Positions 17,826-27,651 are shown, counted from the stretch's first letter. The stretch is DNA of 53,435 bases from an uncultured Pelagibacteraceae bacterium (GCA_902518835.1 CABYHH010000005.1:1-53435), one strand, 5' to 3'. Program-made: numbers and translations. Notes: generated by a model from the letters alone, not told the origin.

Positions 17826-19268
17826 ATGGATACTAGAGAAAAAGATATAGAAAAATTAAAAGATTATAAATACGGTTTTACAACTGACATAGAAAATATT
17901 AAAGCTCCAAAAGGTTTGAACGAAGATGTGATCAAGTTTATTTCTAATATTAAAAAAGAGCCAAAATGGATGTTAGACTTTAGACTAAAAGCCTATCAGC
18001 GATTAAAGCTTTTAAAAGAACCTAATTGGCAAAAGCCAAAATATCCAAAAATTGATTATCAAGATTTATATTACTATTCTGCACCCAAAAGCATGCAAGA
18101 CAAACCAAAAAGTTTAGATGAGCTTGACCCTAAACTTTTAGAAACATACAAAAAACTTGGAATTCCATTACAAGAGCAAGCGAGACTAAATGGAATTGCA
18201 GTAGATGCAGTGTTTGACTCAGTTTCGGTGGCAACTACCTTTAAAGGTGAATTAACTAAACATGGAATAATTTTTTGTTCGATGTCGGAGGCCATTGAAA
18301 AACATCCTGACCTTGTAAAAAAATATTTAGGCACAGTCATACCAGTTACTGATCACTTCTTTGCAACACTAAACTCTGCTGTTTTTACAGATGGGTCATT
18401 TGTTTATATTCCTGAGGGTGTTAAGTGTCCTATGGAACTATCAACCTATTTTAGAATAAATGCGTCAGAGACGGGACAATTTGAAAGGACGTTAATTATT
18501 GCTGATAAAGAAAGTTATGTAAGTTACCTCGAGGGATGTACTGCTCCAATGAGAGATGAAAATCAACTTCATGCGGCAAATGTTGAGCTAATTGCTCTTG
18601 ATGATGCAGAAATAAAATATTCAACTGTACAAAACTGGTATCCAGGAGATGAAAATGGTAAGGGAGGAATTTATAATTTTGTAACCAAAAGAGGATTATG
18701 TAAGGGAAAAAATTCTAAAATTTCTTGGACACAAGTTGAAACAGGGTCAGCTATAACTTGGAAATATCCAAGCTGCATATTAAAAGGTGATAATTCAATC
18801 GGAGAATTTTATTCTATAGCAATTACCAATAATCATCAAAAAGCAGATACCGGAACAAAGATGATTCATTTAGGGAGGAATACAAAAAGTAAAATTATCT
18901 CCAAAGGTATAAGTGCTGGATTTTCTGATATGACCTATAGAGGTTTAGTCGATATTAATTCAAAAGCTAAAAATTCTAGTAATTATACACAATGCGATTC
19001 TTTATTAATGGGAAATAAGTGTGGTGCACATACTGTCCCCTACATAAAAAATAAAAATTATGATTCTAATATTGCTCATGAAGCTACAACATCAAAAATT
19101 AGCGAGGAGCAATTACATTATTGCCAACAAAGAGGATTAGATCCTGAGGAGGCTGTTGGATTAATTGTGAATGGTTTTTGTAAAGAAGTATTACAACAAT
19201 TACCCATGGAGTTTGCGGTTGAAGCCCAAAAACTTGTAGGTATTAGCTTAGAAGGGAGTGTTGGTTAA
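17826..19268 (+). CDS. sufB: Fe-S cluster scaffold SufB
   Basis: SufB is the scaffold of the SufBC2D complex, on which new Fe-S clusters form. The 480-residue protein has the N-terminal SufB signature [12 protein letters not shown]-like ([18 protein letters not shown]), the beta-helix core, and the SufB-specific YLEGCTAP with its cysteine. The C-terminal segment [22 protein letters not shown] carries the Glu/His region at the SufD interface. It overlaps sufC by one base. This is the longest gene of the suf operon and has full normal length. Confidence 0.98.
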   Translation: MDTREKDIEKLKDYKYGFTTDIENIKAPKGLNEDVIKFISNIKKEPKWMLDFRLKAYQRLKLLKEPNWQKPKYPKIDYQDLYYYSAPKSMQDKPKSLDELDPKLLETYKKLGIPLQEQARLNGIAVDAVFDSVSVATTFKGELTKHGIIFCSMSEAIEKHPDLVKKYLGTVIPVTDHFFATLNSAVFTDGSFVYIPEGVKCPMELSTYFRINASETGQFERTLIIADKESYVSYLEGCTAPMRDENQLHAANVELIALDDAEIKYSTVQNWYPGDENGKGGIYNFVTKRGLCKGKNSKISWTQVETGSAITWKYPSCILKGDNSIGEFYSIAITNNHQKADTGTKMIHLGRNTKSKIISKGISAGFSDMTYRGLVDINSKAKNSSNYTQCDSLLMGNKCGAHTVPYIKNKNYDSNIAHEATTSKISEEQLHYCQQRGLDPEEAVGLIVNGFCKEVLQQLPMEFAVEAQKLVGISLEGSVG

Positions 19269-20002
19269 TGCTTAAAATAACAAATTTAAATGCCAATATT
19301 GAAAATAAATCGATTTTAAAGGGTTTCTCTTTAAACATAAATCCTGGAGAGGTACATGCCATCATGGGCCCAAACGGTTCAGGAAAGAGCACACTATCTA
19401 ATATTTTATCAGGAAAAAAGGGTTACGAAGTTTCAGGTGATATCTTATTTGAAAATAAAAATTTATTTGATCTTGAGACAGAAGAAAGAGCCCATATAGG
19501 AATATTTTTAGCTTTTCAATACCCTTTAGAAATTCCAGGTGTAAATACAAATATATTTTTAAAAACATCTTTAAATGCAATTAGAAAAGCAAGAGGTGAA
19601 AAAGAATTGGATGCGATTGAATTTTTAAAACTTGTTAAAGAAAAAGCCAAAGAATTAAAATTTGATGAAGATAAACTAAATAGACAATTGAATGTTGGTT
19701 TTTCAGGAGGAGAAAAAAAGAAGAATGAAATTTTACAAATGTCAATGTTATCTCCAAAATTATCTATTTTAGATGAAACGGACTCAGGTTTAGACATAGA
19801 TGCTTTAAAAACAGTAGCTGATGGAGTTAATACATTAAGAAACAAAAATAATTCTTTTTTGATAATTACTCACTATCAAAGATTGCTAGATTACATAAAA
19901 CCTGACTTTGTTCATGTTTTAATGAATGGAAAAATAATTAGATCTGGTGGCCCAGAATTAGCAATAGAGCTTGAAAAAAAAGGTTATGAAAGTTTTAATT
20001 AA
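19268..20002 (+). CDS. sufC: SUF system ATPase SufC
   Basis: SufC is an ABC-type ATPase that drives conformational change in SufBC2D. The Walker A motif GPNGSGKST starts near residue 35, the signature is FSGGEKKKNE near 150, and Walker B is LSILDETDSGLDIDA, with the SufC-typical DETDSGLD. The H-loop histidine lies in IITHYQRLL. The 244-residue size fits. Translation starts on the last base of the sufB stop, and the stop abuts the sufD ATG. Confidence 0.98.
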   Translation: MLKITNLNANIENKSILKGFSLNINPGEVHAIMGPNGSGKSTLSNILSGKKGYEVSGDILFENKNLFDLETEERAHIGIFLAFQYPLEIPGVNTNIFLKTSLNAIRKARGEKELDAIEFLKLVKEKAKELKFDEDKLNRQLNVGFSGGEKKKNEILQMSMLSPKLSILDETDSGLDIDALKTVADGVNTLRNKNNSFLIITHYQRLLDYIKPDFVHVLMNGKIIRSGGPELAIELEKKGYESFN

Positions 20003-21250
20003 ATGAGCGAGCAATTACAGTCAGATTTTGATAAATTAGTAAAAACTTCAAAATTTTCAAGTGAAGAAATTAAGTTTAAAAAAAATTTTTTGAATAATTT
20101 CATTAAAAACGGTTTTCCAAATAGAAAGCAAGAAGATTGGAAGTTTTTAGATATTAGTCAGATTATTAAAAAGAATATTAGCGATTTAAGTTTTTTTAAC
20201 GACTATTCACAATCAAATAAAATTGATCTATCTGTTTTAGTTGATGGTTTGGAGCATAATAAGATTATATTTATAAATGGAAAAATTGAAAAAATTGACT
20301 TTAACTTCGAAGACCAAAATAAAATTGAAATAATCGACGAAACTAAAAAAGATATATCATTTGATTATGAAAATTCATTAATTGATTTGAATAGTGCATT
20401 TATTGATAAAATTTTTAAAATTTTAATTAAAAAAAATTATTCTCTAAAGAAACCCTTGATAATTTATCATTTAACAAATGATAAAATAAAGTCCACTAAT
20501 ATCAATTTGAGATTAGATTTTGAATTAGGTGAAAATAGTTGTTTAAAACTGATTGATTACTTTGCTAACACCACAGCGAAAAACTTTATTAATATTTTTT
20601 ATAACTTCAATTTAGAAAAAGACTCAATCCTGAAAAACTATAAAATTGATAAATTTAGAAATAATAATTTAAAATACTCTTTTAATAATATTGAACAGGA
20701 TAATAACAGTGTTTCAGAAACATTTGTATTATCTGCTGGTTCAGATTATTTTAAAAATGAGATTAATTGTAATTTAAATGGTGAGTATTCATCAGCATTT
20801 ATTAATGGTATTTTTTCCTTAAAGGAAAATCAACAACACGAAATTAGAACTACAATCAATCATTTAGTAGAAAACACAAAAAGTTATCAGCTTATAAAAA
20901 GTGTTCTTGGAAAAAATTCAAAATCTGCATATCAAGGAAGAATATTTGTAAATTCAAAAGCTCAAAAAACTGATGGATATCAATTGAGTAAAGCAATACT
21001 GCTCGATGAAACATCAGAGTTTAATGCAAAACCAGAATTAGAAATTTATGCTGATGATGTAAAATGTTCTCACGGATCAGCATCTGGAAGCTTAGATGAA
21101 AATTCAATTTTTTACTTAATGTCTCGTGGTTTGAATTATCAACAGTCAAAAGAACTTTTGATTAATGGTTTTTTAATGGAAGTTGTTGAAAAGATTACAG
21201 ACGTAGAAATAAAAAACTTAATTACAAATATTATTGGATTAAAACAATGA
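20003..21250 (+). CDS. sufD: SufD assembly protein
   Basis: SufD is the SufB paralogue that completes the SufBC2D complex and is needed for iron acquisition. The N-terminal half is divergent and Asn/Lys/Ile-rich. NRKQEDWKFLDIS near residue 40 and the C-terminal region are recognisable: YQGRIFVNSKAQKTDGYQ, PELEIYADDVKCSHGSASG and FYLMSRGL, with the functional His in CSHGSASG. The 415-residue length is within the family range. It overlaps sufS by 4 bases. Confidence 0.96.
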   Translation: MSEQLQSDFDKLVKTSKFSSEEIKFKKNFLNNFIKNGFPNRKQEDWKFLDISQIIKKNISDLSFFNDYSQSNKIDLSVLVDGLEHNKIIFINGKIEKIDFNFEDQNKIEIIDETKKDISFDYENSLIDLNSAFIDKIFKILIKKNYSLKKPLIIYHLTNDKIKSTNINLRLDFELGENSCLKLIDYFANTTAKNFINIFYNFNLEKDSILKNYKIDKFRNNNLKYSFNNIEQDNNSVSETFVLSAGSDYFKNEINCNLNGEYSSAFINGIFSLKENQQHEIRTTINHLVENTKSYQLIKSVLGKNSKSAYQGRIFVNSKAQKTDGYQLSKAILLDETSEFNAKPELEIYADDVKCSHGSASGSLDENSIFYLMSRGLNYQQSKELLINGFLMEVVEKITDVEIKNLITNIIGLKQ

Positions 21251-22464
21251 ACATAAATAATATTAGAAAAGAGTTTCCCATTTTTGATGAAAAAATTCAG
21301 AATAATGATTTAGTTTACCTAGATAGCGCTAACTCATCTCAAAAACCTAAGGTAGTTCTAGATAGAATAAATGATTTTTATTCTAAACAGTTTTCAAATG
21401 TAGGGAGAAGCATACATTATTTAGCTGTTGCAGCCACTAATTTGTATGAAAATACAAGAACTTCTGTACAAAAATATATAAATGCGAAAGATAAAAATGA
21501 AATTGTATTTACTAAAGGTGCTACAGAAGCTTTAAATTTGGTCGCTAACACTTTAGGCCAAGCGATCTTGGAGCCAAATGACGAAATTTTAATTACAGAG
21601 CTAGAACATCACTCAAATTATGTTCCATGGCATTTTTTAAGAAAATCTAAAAATATAAAAATAAAGTTTGCAGAGATAAATGAAGACGGAGATATTCCGA
21701 TTGAAAATATAGAAAAAGAAATTACAGATAAAACTAAAGTAATAGCAATAACTCATTTATCCAATGTCACTGGTGCAGTTTTGCCAATCAAAGAGATAAC
21801 TCAACTAGCCCATTCAAAGGGCATAGTTGTTGTAGTAGATGGATGTCAGGGAGGACCACATTTAAAATTAAATATGCAAGACTTGGATTGCGATTTTTAC
21901 GCAATATCATGTCATAAAATGTATGGCCCGACAGGACTTGGAGTTTTGTATGGAAAAAAGAAATGGTTAGAGCAACTTCCACCATATCAAGGAGGTGGAG
22001 GAATGATAAATGAAGTTAAAAAAGATAGAATTTCTTATGGTGAGCTTCCAAACAAGTATGAAGCTGGAACAATGGCTACAGCTCAGGTTATCGCGTTTGA
22101 CCAATCAATAAAATTTTTAGAAAGTATTGGAATTGATAATATTATTAAACATGAAAAAGAATTAATAGAATACGGTCAAGAAATTTTAAAAAAAAATAAT
22201 TCTGTTAAGCTAATTGGAAATCCAAAAGAGCGAGGTGGAGTTCTATCTTTTACTGTAGAAGGGGTACATCCACATGATATTGCAACTATTCTAGATGAAA
22301 CTGGAGTTGCTATTAGAGCGGGTCATCATTGTTGTCAAATACTTCATGACAAACTAGGTATACCCGCAAGTGCGCGAGCATCATTAGGAGTTTATAATAC
22401 CAAAGATGATTTAGATAAACTAAATGAAGGTATTAATAATTGTAAAAAAATTTTTGATTTATAA
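21247..22464 (+). CDS. sufS: cysteine desulfurase SufS
   Basis: SufS removes sulfur from cysteine as an enzyme persulfide for cluster assembly. It is a fold-type I PLP enzyme of 405 residues. The PLP lysine is Lys224 in SCHKMYGP and the persulfide cysteine is in RAGHHCC (Cys362 or Cys363). This residue position and the short active loop identify group II desulfurases. The double cysteine is unusual, as one Cys suffices. It overlaps sufD by 4 bases and sufU by 1. Confidence 0.97.
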   Translation: MNINNIRKEFPIFDEKIQNNDLVYLDSANSSQKPKVVLDRINDFYSKQFSNVGRSIHYLAVAATNLYENTRTSVQKYINAKDKNEIVFTKGATEALNLVANTLGQAILEPNDEILITELEHHSNYVPWHFLRKSKNIKIKFAEINEDGDIPIENIEKEITDKTKVIAITHLSNVTGAVLPIKEITQLAHSKGIVVVVDGCQGGPHLKLNMQDLDCDFYAISCHKMYGPTGLGVLYGKKKWLEQLPPYQGGGGMINEVKKDRISYGELPNKYEAGTMATAQVIAFDQSIKFLESIGIDNIIKHEKELIEYGQEILKKNNSVKLIGNPKERGGVLSFTVEGVHPHDIATILDETGVAIRAGHHCCQILHDKLGIPASARASLGVYNTKDDLDKLNEGINNCKKIFDL

Positions 22465-22928
22465 TGAACTTAAAAGAATTATATCAAGAAATAATTTTAG
22501 AGCATGGAAAGAATCCTCGAAATTTAGGGAAAACAAAAAATTTTAATAAAGATGCTAAAGGCAATAATCCATTATGTGGAGATAATGTGCATGTATATCT
22601 TAAATTAAATGACCAAAGAAAAGTTGAGGATATTTCTTTTGAAGGAAGTGGATGTGCAATATCAATGGCATCAGCTTCTATAATGACTGATTTGATTAAA
22701 GGTAAAAGTGATAATGAAGCTAAAGAAATAATAGAGGATTTCTTAGGAATGATTAAAGAAAATCCTGAACTTAAAAATAATATTTTAAAAGAGGACGATA
22801 AAACAAAATTAATGTGTTTATCAGGTGTTAAACAATATCCAATGAGAGTTAAATGTGCTACCTTATCATGGCACACTTTGGTATCTGCAATGGAAAATGA
22901 TGGGAAAGAAATAACTACAGAAAATTAA
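22464..22928 (+). CDS. sufU: SufU-type sulfur transfer/scaffold protein
   Basis: This is an IscU-fold protein of 154 residues. Ligand cysteines Cys38 (NPLCGD, with Asp40), Cys64 (GSGCAIS) and Cys131 (VKCATLSW) are present. The extra segment between the second and third cysteines, ending GVKQYPMR, marks it as SufU rather than IscU. In Bacillus SufU is a zinc-dependent sulfur acceptor from SufS. Here it probably replaces SufE, which is not in the operon. An additional Cys118 precedes the GVKQYP insert. Confidence 0.92.
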   Translation: MNLKELYQEIILEHGKNPRNLGKTKNFNKDAKGNNPLCGDNVHVYLKLNDQRKVEDISFEGSGCAISMASASIMTDLIKGKSDNEAKEIIEDFLGMIKENPELKNNILKEDDKTKLMCLSGVKQYPMRVKCATLSWHTLVSAMENDGKEITTEN

Positions 22929-22930
22929 TT

Positions 22931-23227
22931 ATGGAAGTAAAAAACAAAATAATTGAGGAAATTAAAAAAATTTATGATCCTGAATTACCAGTGAACATAT
23001 ATGAACTTGGTTTAATTTATGATATACAAGTAAATGGTCGTAAAGCTGAAATTAAGATGACATTAACTACACCGAATTGTCCTGTTGCAGAAAGTTTACC
23101 CAAAGAAGTAAAAGAGGGTGCAATGCAAGTAGAGGGAATAGATGATGTAAATCTTGAATTGGTTTGGGATCCTCCTTGGAATAAAGATATGATGTCAGAT
23201 GCAGCGAAATTGGAGTTAAACTTATAA
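22931..23227 (+). CDS. sufT: SufT, DUF59/MIP18-family Fe-S maturation factor
   Basis: A 98-residue MIP18-type protein with the family start DPELPVNIYELGLIYDI and the conserved cysteine in TTPNCPVAESLP. It ends in LELVWDPPWNKDMMSDAAK. SufT proteins help deliver Fe-S clusters to apo-targets and commonly sit in alphaproteobacterial suf operons. The gene starts 2 bases after sufU and shares one base with sufA. A role as assembly or targeting factor is established for the family, with client proteins unknown. Confidence 0.93.
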   Translation: MEVKNKIIEEIKKIYDPELPVNIYELGLIYDIQVNGRKAEIKMTLTTPNCPVAESLPKEVKEGAMQVEGIDDVNLELVWDPPWNKDMMSDAAKLELNL

Positions 23228-23559
23228 TGAACCCTATTATTAAATTAAGTGATAATGCAGCTCTAAGAATTAAAGAAATCATGGCCAATGCTGAAAAAAA
23301 TGCAATCGGTTTAAGAGTTTCTGTAAAATCAGGTGGTTGTGCAGGTATGTCATACGTAATGGAATATTCAAAAGAGGTAAATCCTAATGATGAGTTGATC
23401 GAAGATAAAGGAGTAAAAGTTTACATTGATTCGGCGGCAGTTATGTATCTTTTAGGCACTGAGATGGATTATAAAAAGGAAGATTTCTCATCATCATTTG
23501 TCTTCAATAACCCCAATGAAACCGAGCGTTGTGGCTGTGGAGAGTCTTTTAAAGTATAG
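23227..23559 (+). CDS. sufA: A-type Fe-S carrier protein
   Basis: This 110-residue HesB/IscA-family carrier passes clusters from the scaffold to target enzymes. The three ligand cysteines appear in GGCAGMSY near residue 39 and in ERCGCGESF near residue 104. The length and position at the end of the suf operon favour SufA over ErpA, though sequence alone does not separate the two. It shares a base with sufT. The operon ends here; a short dyad with arms AGATT and AATCT (23597-23609) lies downstream, before the next small gene. Confidence 0.92.
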   Translation: MNPIIKLSDNAALRIKEIMANAEKNAIGLRVSVKSGGCAGMSYVMEYSKEVNPNDELIEDKGVKVYIDSAAVMYLLGTEMDYKKEDFSSSFVFNNPNETERCGCGESFKV

Positions 23560-23615
23560 TCCCATTTTGAACATATCAGAGTTGCAATAAACGCATAGAT
23601 TGATAATCTCTATCC

Positions 23616-23786
23616 ATGAACGTTTTTGAAATTAGAAATTTGCAAAACAGCGAGGACAGAAAAGAGAAGAGAAAAACTTTTTTAAGATCTCTTATAAAGT
23701 CTGTTGATACTGGAGCAAATGGAACACTTGATTACATTGTTAAAAAAGGTTCTGGCAAGAACAAAATTGCTAAAACTAGACAATAA
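23616..23786 (+). CDS. small basic protein of unknown function
   Basis: A 56-codon frame starts at ATG 23616 and ends 2 bases before the end of convergent glnA. The product begins MNVFEIRNLQNSEDRKEKRK and ends GSGKNKIAKTRQ, rich in Lys and Arg with no membrane segment or cysteines. The tight fit between sufA and glnA, in a genome with very little non-coding DNA, argues that it is real. The mixed, non-repetitive residue use also supports coding. I do not recognise a family, and the function is unknown. Confidence 0.55.
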   Translation: MNVFEIRNLQNSEDRKEKRKTFLRSLIKSVDTGANGTLDYIVKKGSGKNKIAKTRQ

Positions 23787-23788
23787 AA

Positions 23789-25195
23789 TTAACAACTGTA
23801 ATACATCTCAAACTCTATAGGATGAGGTGTGTGCTCAAAATTGTGTATTTCTTCAAACTTTAATGCTATGTAAGCGTCTATCTGATCGTCAGTGAAAACA
23901 CCACCGGCAGTAAGGAACTTTCTATCCTTATCTAAACTTTCCATTGCTTCTCTTAAAGATCCACAAACAGTTGGAATTTTCTTTACCTCTTCTTCAGACA
24001 ATGCGTATAAATCTTTATCAAAAGATTTCCCTGGATTGATTTTATTTTTTATTCCATCAATACCAGCCATTAGCATCGCTGCAAATGTTAAATAAGGATT
24101 CCCTGCAGCATCTCCAAATCTTACTTCACATCTAGCTGCTTTCTTGCTTAATGTAATTGGAATTCTGCAAGAAGCAGATCTGTTTCTTGCTGAATAAGCT
24201 AAAAGCACAGGAGCTTCAAATCCCGGAATTAATCTTTTATAGCTATTTGTTGTGGCATTAGAAAATGCATTAATTGCTTTTGCGTGTTTCAAAATACCAC
24301 CGATGTAATACAAAGCTGTATCTGATAAACCTGCGTATTTATTACCTGAGAAAAGAGCGGTATTTCCTTTCCAAATGGATTGATGCACATGCATTCCTGA
24401 GCCATTATCACCTTTTACAGGTTTGGGCATAAATGTAGCTGTTTTACCAAAAGATTGGGAGACCATATGAACGGCGTATTTATAAAGTTGCAAGTTATCA
24501 GCTTGATCAACTAGAGTTCCAAAATACATTCCTAGCTCGTGTTGGCTTGGGGCAACTTCATGGTGATGTTTCTCGACCTTAATACCCATATCCTTCATTG
24601 CTTTTAAATATTCGCTTCTCATGTCCTGAGCACTATCAACAGGTGGAACTGGAAAATAACCTCCTTTAATTCCAGGTCTATGTCCTAAATTACCATTTTC
24701 ATAATCTCTTCCCGTATTGTAGGGACCTTCTGTGCTATCAATTTTAAAGCCAGTTTCATTCATGTCATTTTTGAATTTAACATCATCAAATACAAAAAAC
24801 TCAGCCTCAGGTCCAAAGAAAGCTTTGTCTCCAATACCAGATTTTTTTAAATATGCTTCGGCTTTTTTAGCCGTTCCTCTTGGATCTCTTTCATAAGGAT
24901 CTTTTTTAATAGCATCTAAAATATCACAAAAAATGTTAAGTGTGTTGTGGGACGTAAAAGGGTCAACAACAACTCTACTTAAATCAGGTTTAAGTATCAT
25001 ATCAGACTCGTTAATTGCTTTCCAGCCTGCAATAGATGAACCGTCAAAAAAAATACCTTCATTTAACATTTCCTCATCTACTATTTTTCCATCCATTGTT
25101 ACATGTTGAAGTTTACCTCTGGGATCCGTAAACCTAAGATCAACGTACTCAATTTCTTTGTCTTTAATGGTTTTTAATACATTTTTTGCACTCAT
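23789..25195 (-). CDS. glnA: glutamine synthetase type I
   Basis: GlnA makes glutamine from glutamate, ammonium and ATP. The 468 residues match GS-I. The beta-grasp N-domain has [16 protein letters not shown]. Catalytic segments include [40 protein letters not shown] and NRSASCRIP. The adenylylation loop keeps its tyrosine ([11 protein letters not shown]). A strong Shine-Dalgarno GAGGAG precedes the ATG. No glnB (PII) gene is adjacent, unlike the usual glnB-glnA operon of alphaproteobacteria. Confidence 0.97.
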   Translation of the reverse strand: MSAKNVLKTIKDKEIEYVDLRFTDPRGKLQHVTMDGKIVDEEMLNEGIFFDGSSIAGWKAINESDMILKPDLSRVVVDPFTSHNTLNIFCDILDAIKKDPYERDPRGTAKKAEAYLKKSGIGDKAFFGPEAEFFVFDDVKFKNDMNETGFKIDSTEGPYNTGRDYENGNLGHRPGIKGGYFPVPPVDSAQDMRSEYLKAMKDMGIKVEKHHHEVAPSQHELGMYFGTLVDQADNLQLYKYAVHMVSQSFGKTATFMPKPVKGDNGSGMHVHQSIWKGNTALFSGNKYAGLSDTALYYIGGILKHAKAINAFSNATTNSYKRLIPGFEAPVLLAYSARNRSASCRIPITLSKKAARCEVRFGDAAGNPYLTFAAMLMAGIDGIKNKINPGKSFDKDLYALSEEEVKKIPTVCGSLREAMESLDKDRKFLTAGGVFTDDQIDAYIALKFEEIHNFEHTPHPIEFEMYYSC

Positions 25196-25218
25196 TATAT
25201 CTCCTCTGTAAATCAGGC

Positions 25219-25233
25219 TTTGGTGATACCAAA
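25219..25233. promoter_or_regulatory. dyad in the glnA leader
   Basis: The perfect inverted repeat TTTGGT-GAT-ACCAAA lies 24 bases upstream of the glnA start codon. With a 3-base loop it could be a small RNA hairpin just ahead of the ribosome-binding site or a DNA operator. It does not match the usual NtrC consensus, so no regulator is assigned. Confidence 0.35.
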
Positions 25234-25335
25234 TAAAGATTGATTAATAATGCTCTTTTACTTAATAACACCTATGCATTTTTAACATGAGTGTATAATC
25301 AATTTAAAAAAATAACTATCAATTTTAAGTTGAAA

Positions 25336-25815
25336 ATGACTTTACTAAACAAAGAACCTGTAAAAAGAGTAGATAAATTTTTAAAAGAATTTGATCAAAA
25401 ACAAAAGATATTAACTTTGAATTTATCAGCCAGAACTGCTTCTGAAGCAGCTGCATCTTTAAGTTGTGAGAAAGGGGCTATAATAAAAAGCTTGGTTTTT
25501 AAAACTGAAAATTCTTTTACATTATGTTTAGTAGCTGGAGATAAAAGAGCTTCATTAAATAAGATTAAAAAAAATCTTAAAATTCAAGACGCTTCTATGG
25601 CATCTGCAGATGAAGTAAAGAATGTAACTGGATTTACAATTGGAGGAGTTTCACCTATAGCACATTTGGAAACATTACATTGTATAATAGATAGTTCACT
25701 TAAAAGATTTAAAGATCTCTATGGAGCTGCTGGTCATCCTCATTGTGTTTTTAGAATTAATTTTAAAGATTTAAAAAAAATTACAAACGGAACTATAGGA
25801 GATATTACAGAATGA
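25336..25815 (+). CDS. YbaK/ProX-type aminoacyl-tRNA deacylase
   Basis: The 159-residue protein has the YbaK fold used to hydrolyse mischarged tRNAs. Typical features are SARTASEAAASLSCEKGAIIKSLVF near residue 30, the catalytic-type lysine in KRASLNKIKK, and the GGVSPIAH loop followed by AAGHPHCVFRI. ATG 25336 is chosen over an upstream GTG at 25291 because the family starts close to the EPVKRVDKFL helix. The substrate (Cys-tRNA-Pro, Ala-tRNA-Pro or another) cannot be told. Its stop overlaps the following transporter start by 4 bases. Confidence 0.87.
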   Translation: MTLLNKEPVKRVDKFLKEFDQKQKILTLNLSARTASEAAASLSCEKGAIIKSLVFKTENSFTLCLVAGDKRASLNKIKKNLKIQDASMASADEVKNVTGFTIGGVSPIAHLETLHCIIDSSLKRFKDLYGAAGHPHCVFRINFKDLKKITNGTIGDITE

Positions 25816-26699
25816 AAGTTCCAACATTTTTAGATTATATCTTACTCACCTTTCTAGCAATTATTTGGGCCTCAGCTTTTTTTAATATTAAAATAGCAAC
25901 TTATTCATTTGGACCTGTAACAATTGCATTTTTAAGAGTTTTTTTTGGTGCAATTCCAGTTCTATTAATTTGTTTTTATAAAAAAATTAAAATAGAGGCT
26001 TTTTCTAAAGATTGGCATTGGTTTGCTATGATTGGTTTTATTAATTTAGTTGCACCTTTTTTTTTAATTGCATACGGAGTTAAATCGGTTCAAAGTAATT
26101 TAGCTGCTATCTTGATGTCAACAACTCCTTTAAGCTCAACTGTTCTTGGACACTTCTATTTAAAAAATGAAAAATTTAATTTTATAAAAACCATAGGAAT
26201 TTTAATTGGATTTTCAGGAATTATATTTTTATTTTCTGATAATTTACTGATAGATGAAAATAATTTTTTATCAGCGTTACTAATTCTCTTAGGATCAACT
26301 TGTTACGTTATTGGAGGTGTTTTAACATTAAAGATAAGTAAGAAAAAAAATGAAAATGTTACTGGTTCAATCTTAATTTGGGCAATAATAATTTTACTTC
26401 CAATACTGATCTTTACCGAAAATCCTTTGGAAATTTCGCCTAGATTAGACTCTACTATATCAGTAATTTATCTTGGTTTTGTCTCGACCGGAATAGCTTG
26501 GCTTTTAAGATTTAAAATTTTGGTAAAAAATGGTCTTATTTTTCAATCTCAAGTATCTTATTTAATTCCAATATTTGGAACTATATTAAGTTATATCTTT
26601 TTAAAAGAATTGATTACTTTAAAAGTATTAATTTCATTAATAGCTGTAAGCTTAGGTATTTATATCGTAAGGAGATCAGACTATAAAAAAATTACTTAA
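25812..26699 (+). CDS. EamA-family (DMT) membrane transporter
   Basis: A 295-residue inner-membrane protein with about ten hydrophobic helices arranged as two EamA repeats, the second starting near residue 150. The family-typical IIWASAFFNIKIA lies in helix 1, and PLSSTVLGHFYLKNEKF and VSYLIPIFGTILSYIFLKE end the repeats. Members export amino acids and other metabolites; the substrate is unknown. It is coupled to the deacylase gene by a 4-base overlap and converges with the methyltransferase gene with an 8-base overlap. Confidence 0.88.
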   Translation: MKVPTFLDYILLTFLAIIWASAFFNIKIATYSFGPVTIAFLRVFFGAIPVLLICFYKKIKIEAFSKDWHWFAMIGFINLVAPFFLIAYGVKSVQSNLAAILMSTTPLSSTVLGHFYLKNEKFNFIKTIGILIGFSGIIFLFSDNLLIDENNFLSALLILLGSTCYVIGGVLTLKISKKKNENVTGSILIWAIIILLPILIFTENPLEISPRLDSTISVIYLGFVSTGIAWLLRFKILVKNGLIFQSQVSYLIPIFGTILSYIFLKELITLKVLISLIAVSLGIYIVRRSDYKKIT

Positions 26700-27600
26700 G
26701 TAATGAAAACGCTTTGATATGACTTGGCCCAGTCTCGCAACATCCTCCCAGTATTGTTGCGCCTTCTGAACTAAATTTTTTGGCAAATTCTAACATTTTT
26801 TTTGGATCAAGATCCCTTCTTTTACCTAAAAATTGTGTCGGCTGAAGATATGAGCTATCTTTTTTAATTTGATTTACTCTAGGAAATGGTTCCGTTTTTA
26901 AATAACCATTTAATTTAAAGCCAAATGGAATATTAAGAGATTTTATTTCATCTAAATTTGACTCGAAATTCTCTGGTGAAACACAAGAAAGTATAATTCC
27001 AAGTAGCTTATTAATATTTAATTTGTAAAAAATATCTGAAATTTTCTCGCCACTAGGTAGTGTCTTACCATCGGAAATGTGAACACCAATTAAAATAGGT
27101 TTATTAAACTCCTTAATACAGTCTATTGCAATTTTAATCTCTCTTACACTGCTTAAAACATCGAGATAAAAAAAATCAATGTAAGGCTCAATTAATTTTG
27201 CTTGCCCATAGAAATCATTTATTATTTCTTTATCAGGTCTATCATCAACTTTATATGTTAAATTTTGAGGAGGCAGACCTCCAGCAACTAAAACTTTAGG
27301 ATAATATTTTTTTGTTTGTTGGGCAATTTCACAAGCCTTTTGATTTAAATATTCAAATTTTCTTTCAACTTTGTTTTCTAATAATCTAACTCTTCTAGTT
27401 GCGAAAGTAGTTGTTACAATTACGTCAGCACCTGCTTTTATATAATCTAAATGTGTATTTAATAGAAGGTTATGATAATTTTGATCAAGTAAAGCACTCG
27501 CACTCCACAAAGTTCCTTTAGGCTTCATACCTCTTGCTAAAAGTTCCTGTCCAGTGCCTCCATCCAAAATTCTAATTTTTTTGAAAAAATTAATATCCAT
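26692..27600 (-). CDS. homocysteine S-methyltransferase family protein
   Basis: The 302-residue zinc-dependent methyltransferase barrel probably converts homocysteine to methionine with betaine or S-methylmethionine as donor. The start ILDGGTGQELLARG and the ADVIVTTTFA segment are characteristic. Zinc ligands are the Cys of ILSCVSPENF and the Cys pair of GGCCETGPSH near the C-terminus. Known SAR11 biology uses betaine for methionine synthesis, which favours a BHMT-like role, but the short length is also consistent with MmuM. I looked for a SAM riboswitch upstream and saw none. Confidence 0.88.
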   Translation of the reverse strand: MDINFFKKIRILDGGTGQELLARGMKPKGTLWSASALLDQNYHNLLLNTHLDYIKAGADVIVTTTFATRRVRLLENKVERKFEYLNQKACEIAQQTKKYYPKVLVAGGLPPQNLTYKVDDRPDKEIINDFYGQAKLIEPYIDFFYLDVLSSVREIKIAIDCIKEFNKPILIGVHISDGKTLPSGEKISDIFYKLNINKLLGIILSCVSPENFESNLDEIKSLNIPFGFKLNGYLKTEPFPRVNQIKKDSSYLQPTQFLGKRRDLDPKKMLEFAKKFSSEGATILGGCCETGPSHIKAFSLLK

Positions 27601-27651
27601 TTTTTTAAATCATAGAAAAATATTAATTGTTTTTAATGCAAACACAATATG

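Noticed and set aside
19516-19845. Open frame antisense to sufC
   Set aside because: It is a shadow of the ABC ATPase gene, and its Ser/Phe-rich translation is typical of antisense reading.
22484-22876. Long open frame antisense to sufU
   Set aside because: It has no start context, overlaps a certain gene completely and its translation shows no family features. AT-rich genes often leave open antisense frames.
25291-25335. GTG start for the YbaK-type gene
   Set aside because: The extra 15 residues are Lys/Asn-rich and not part of the family fold.
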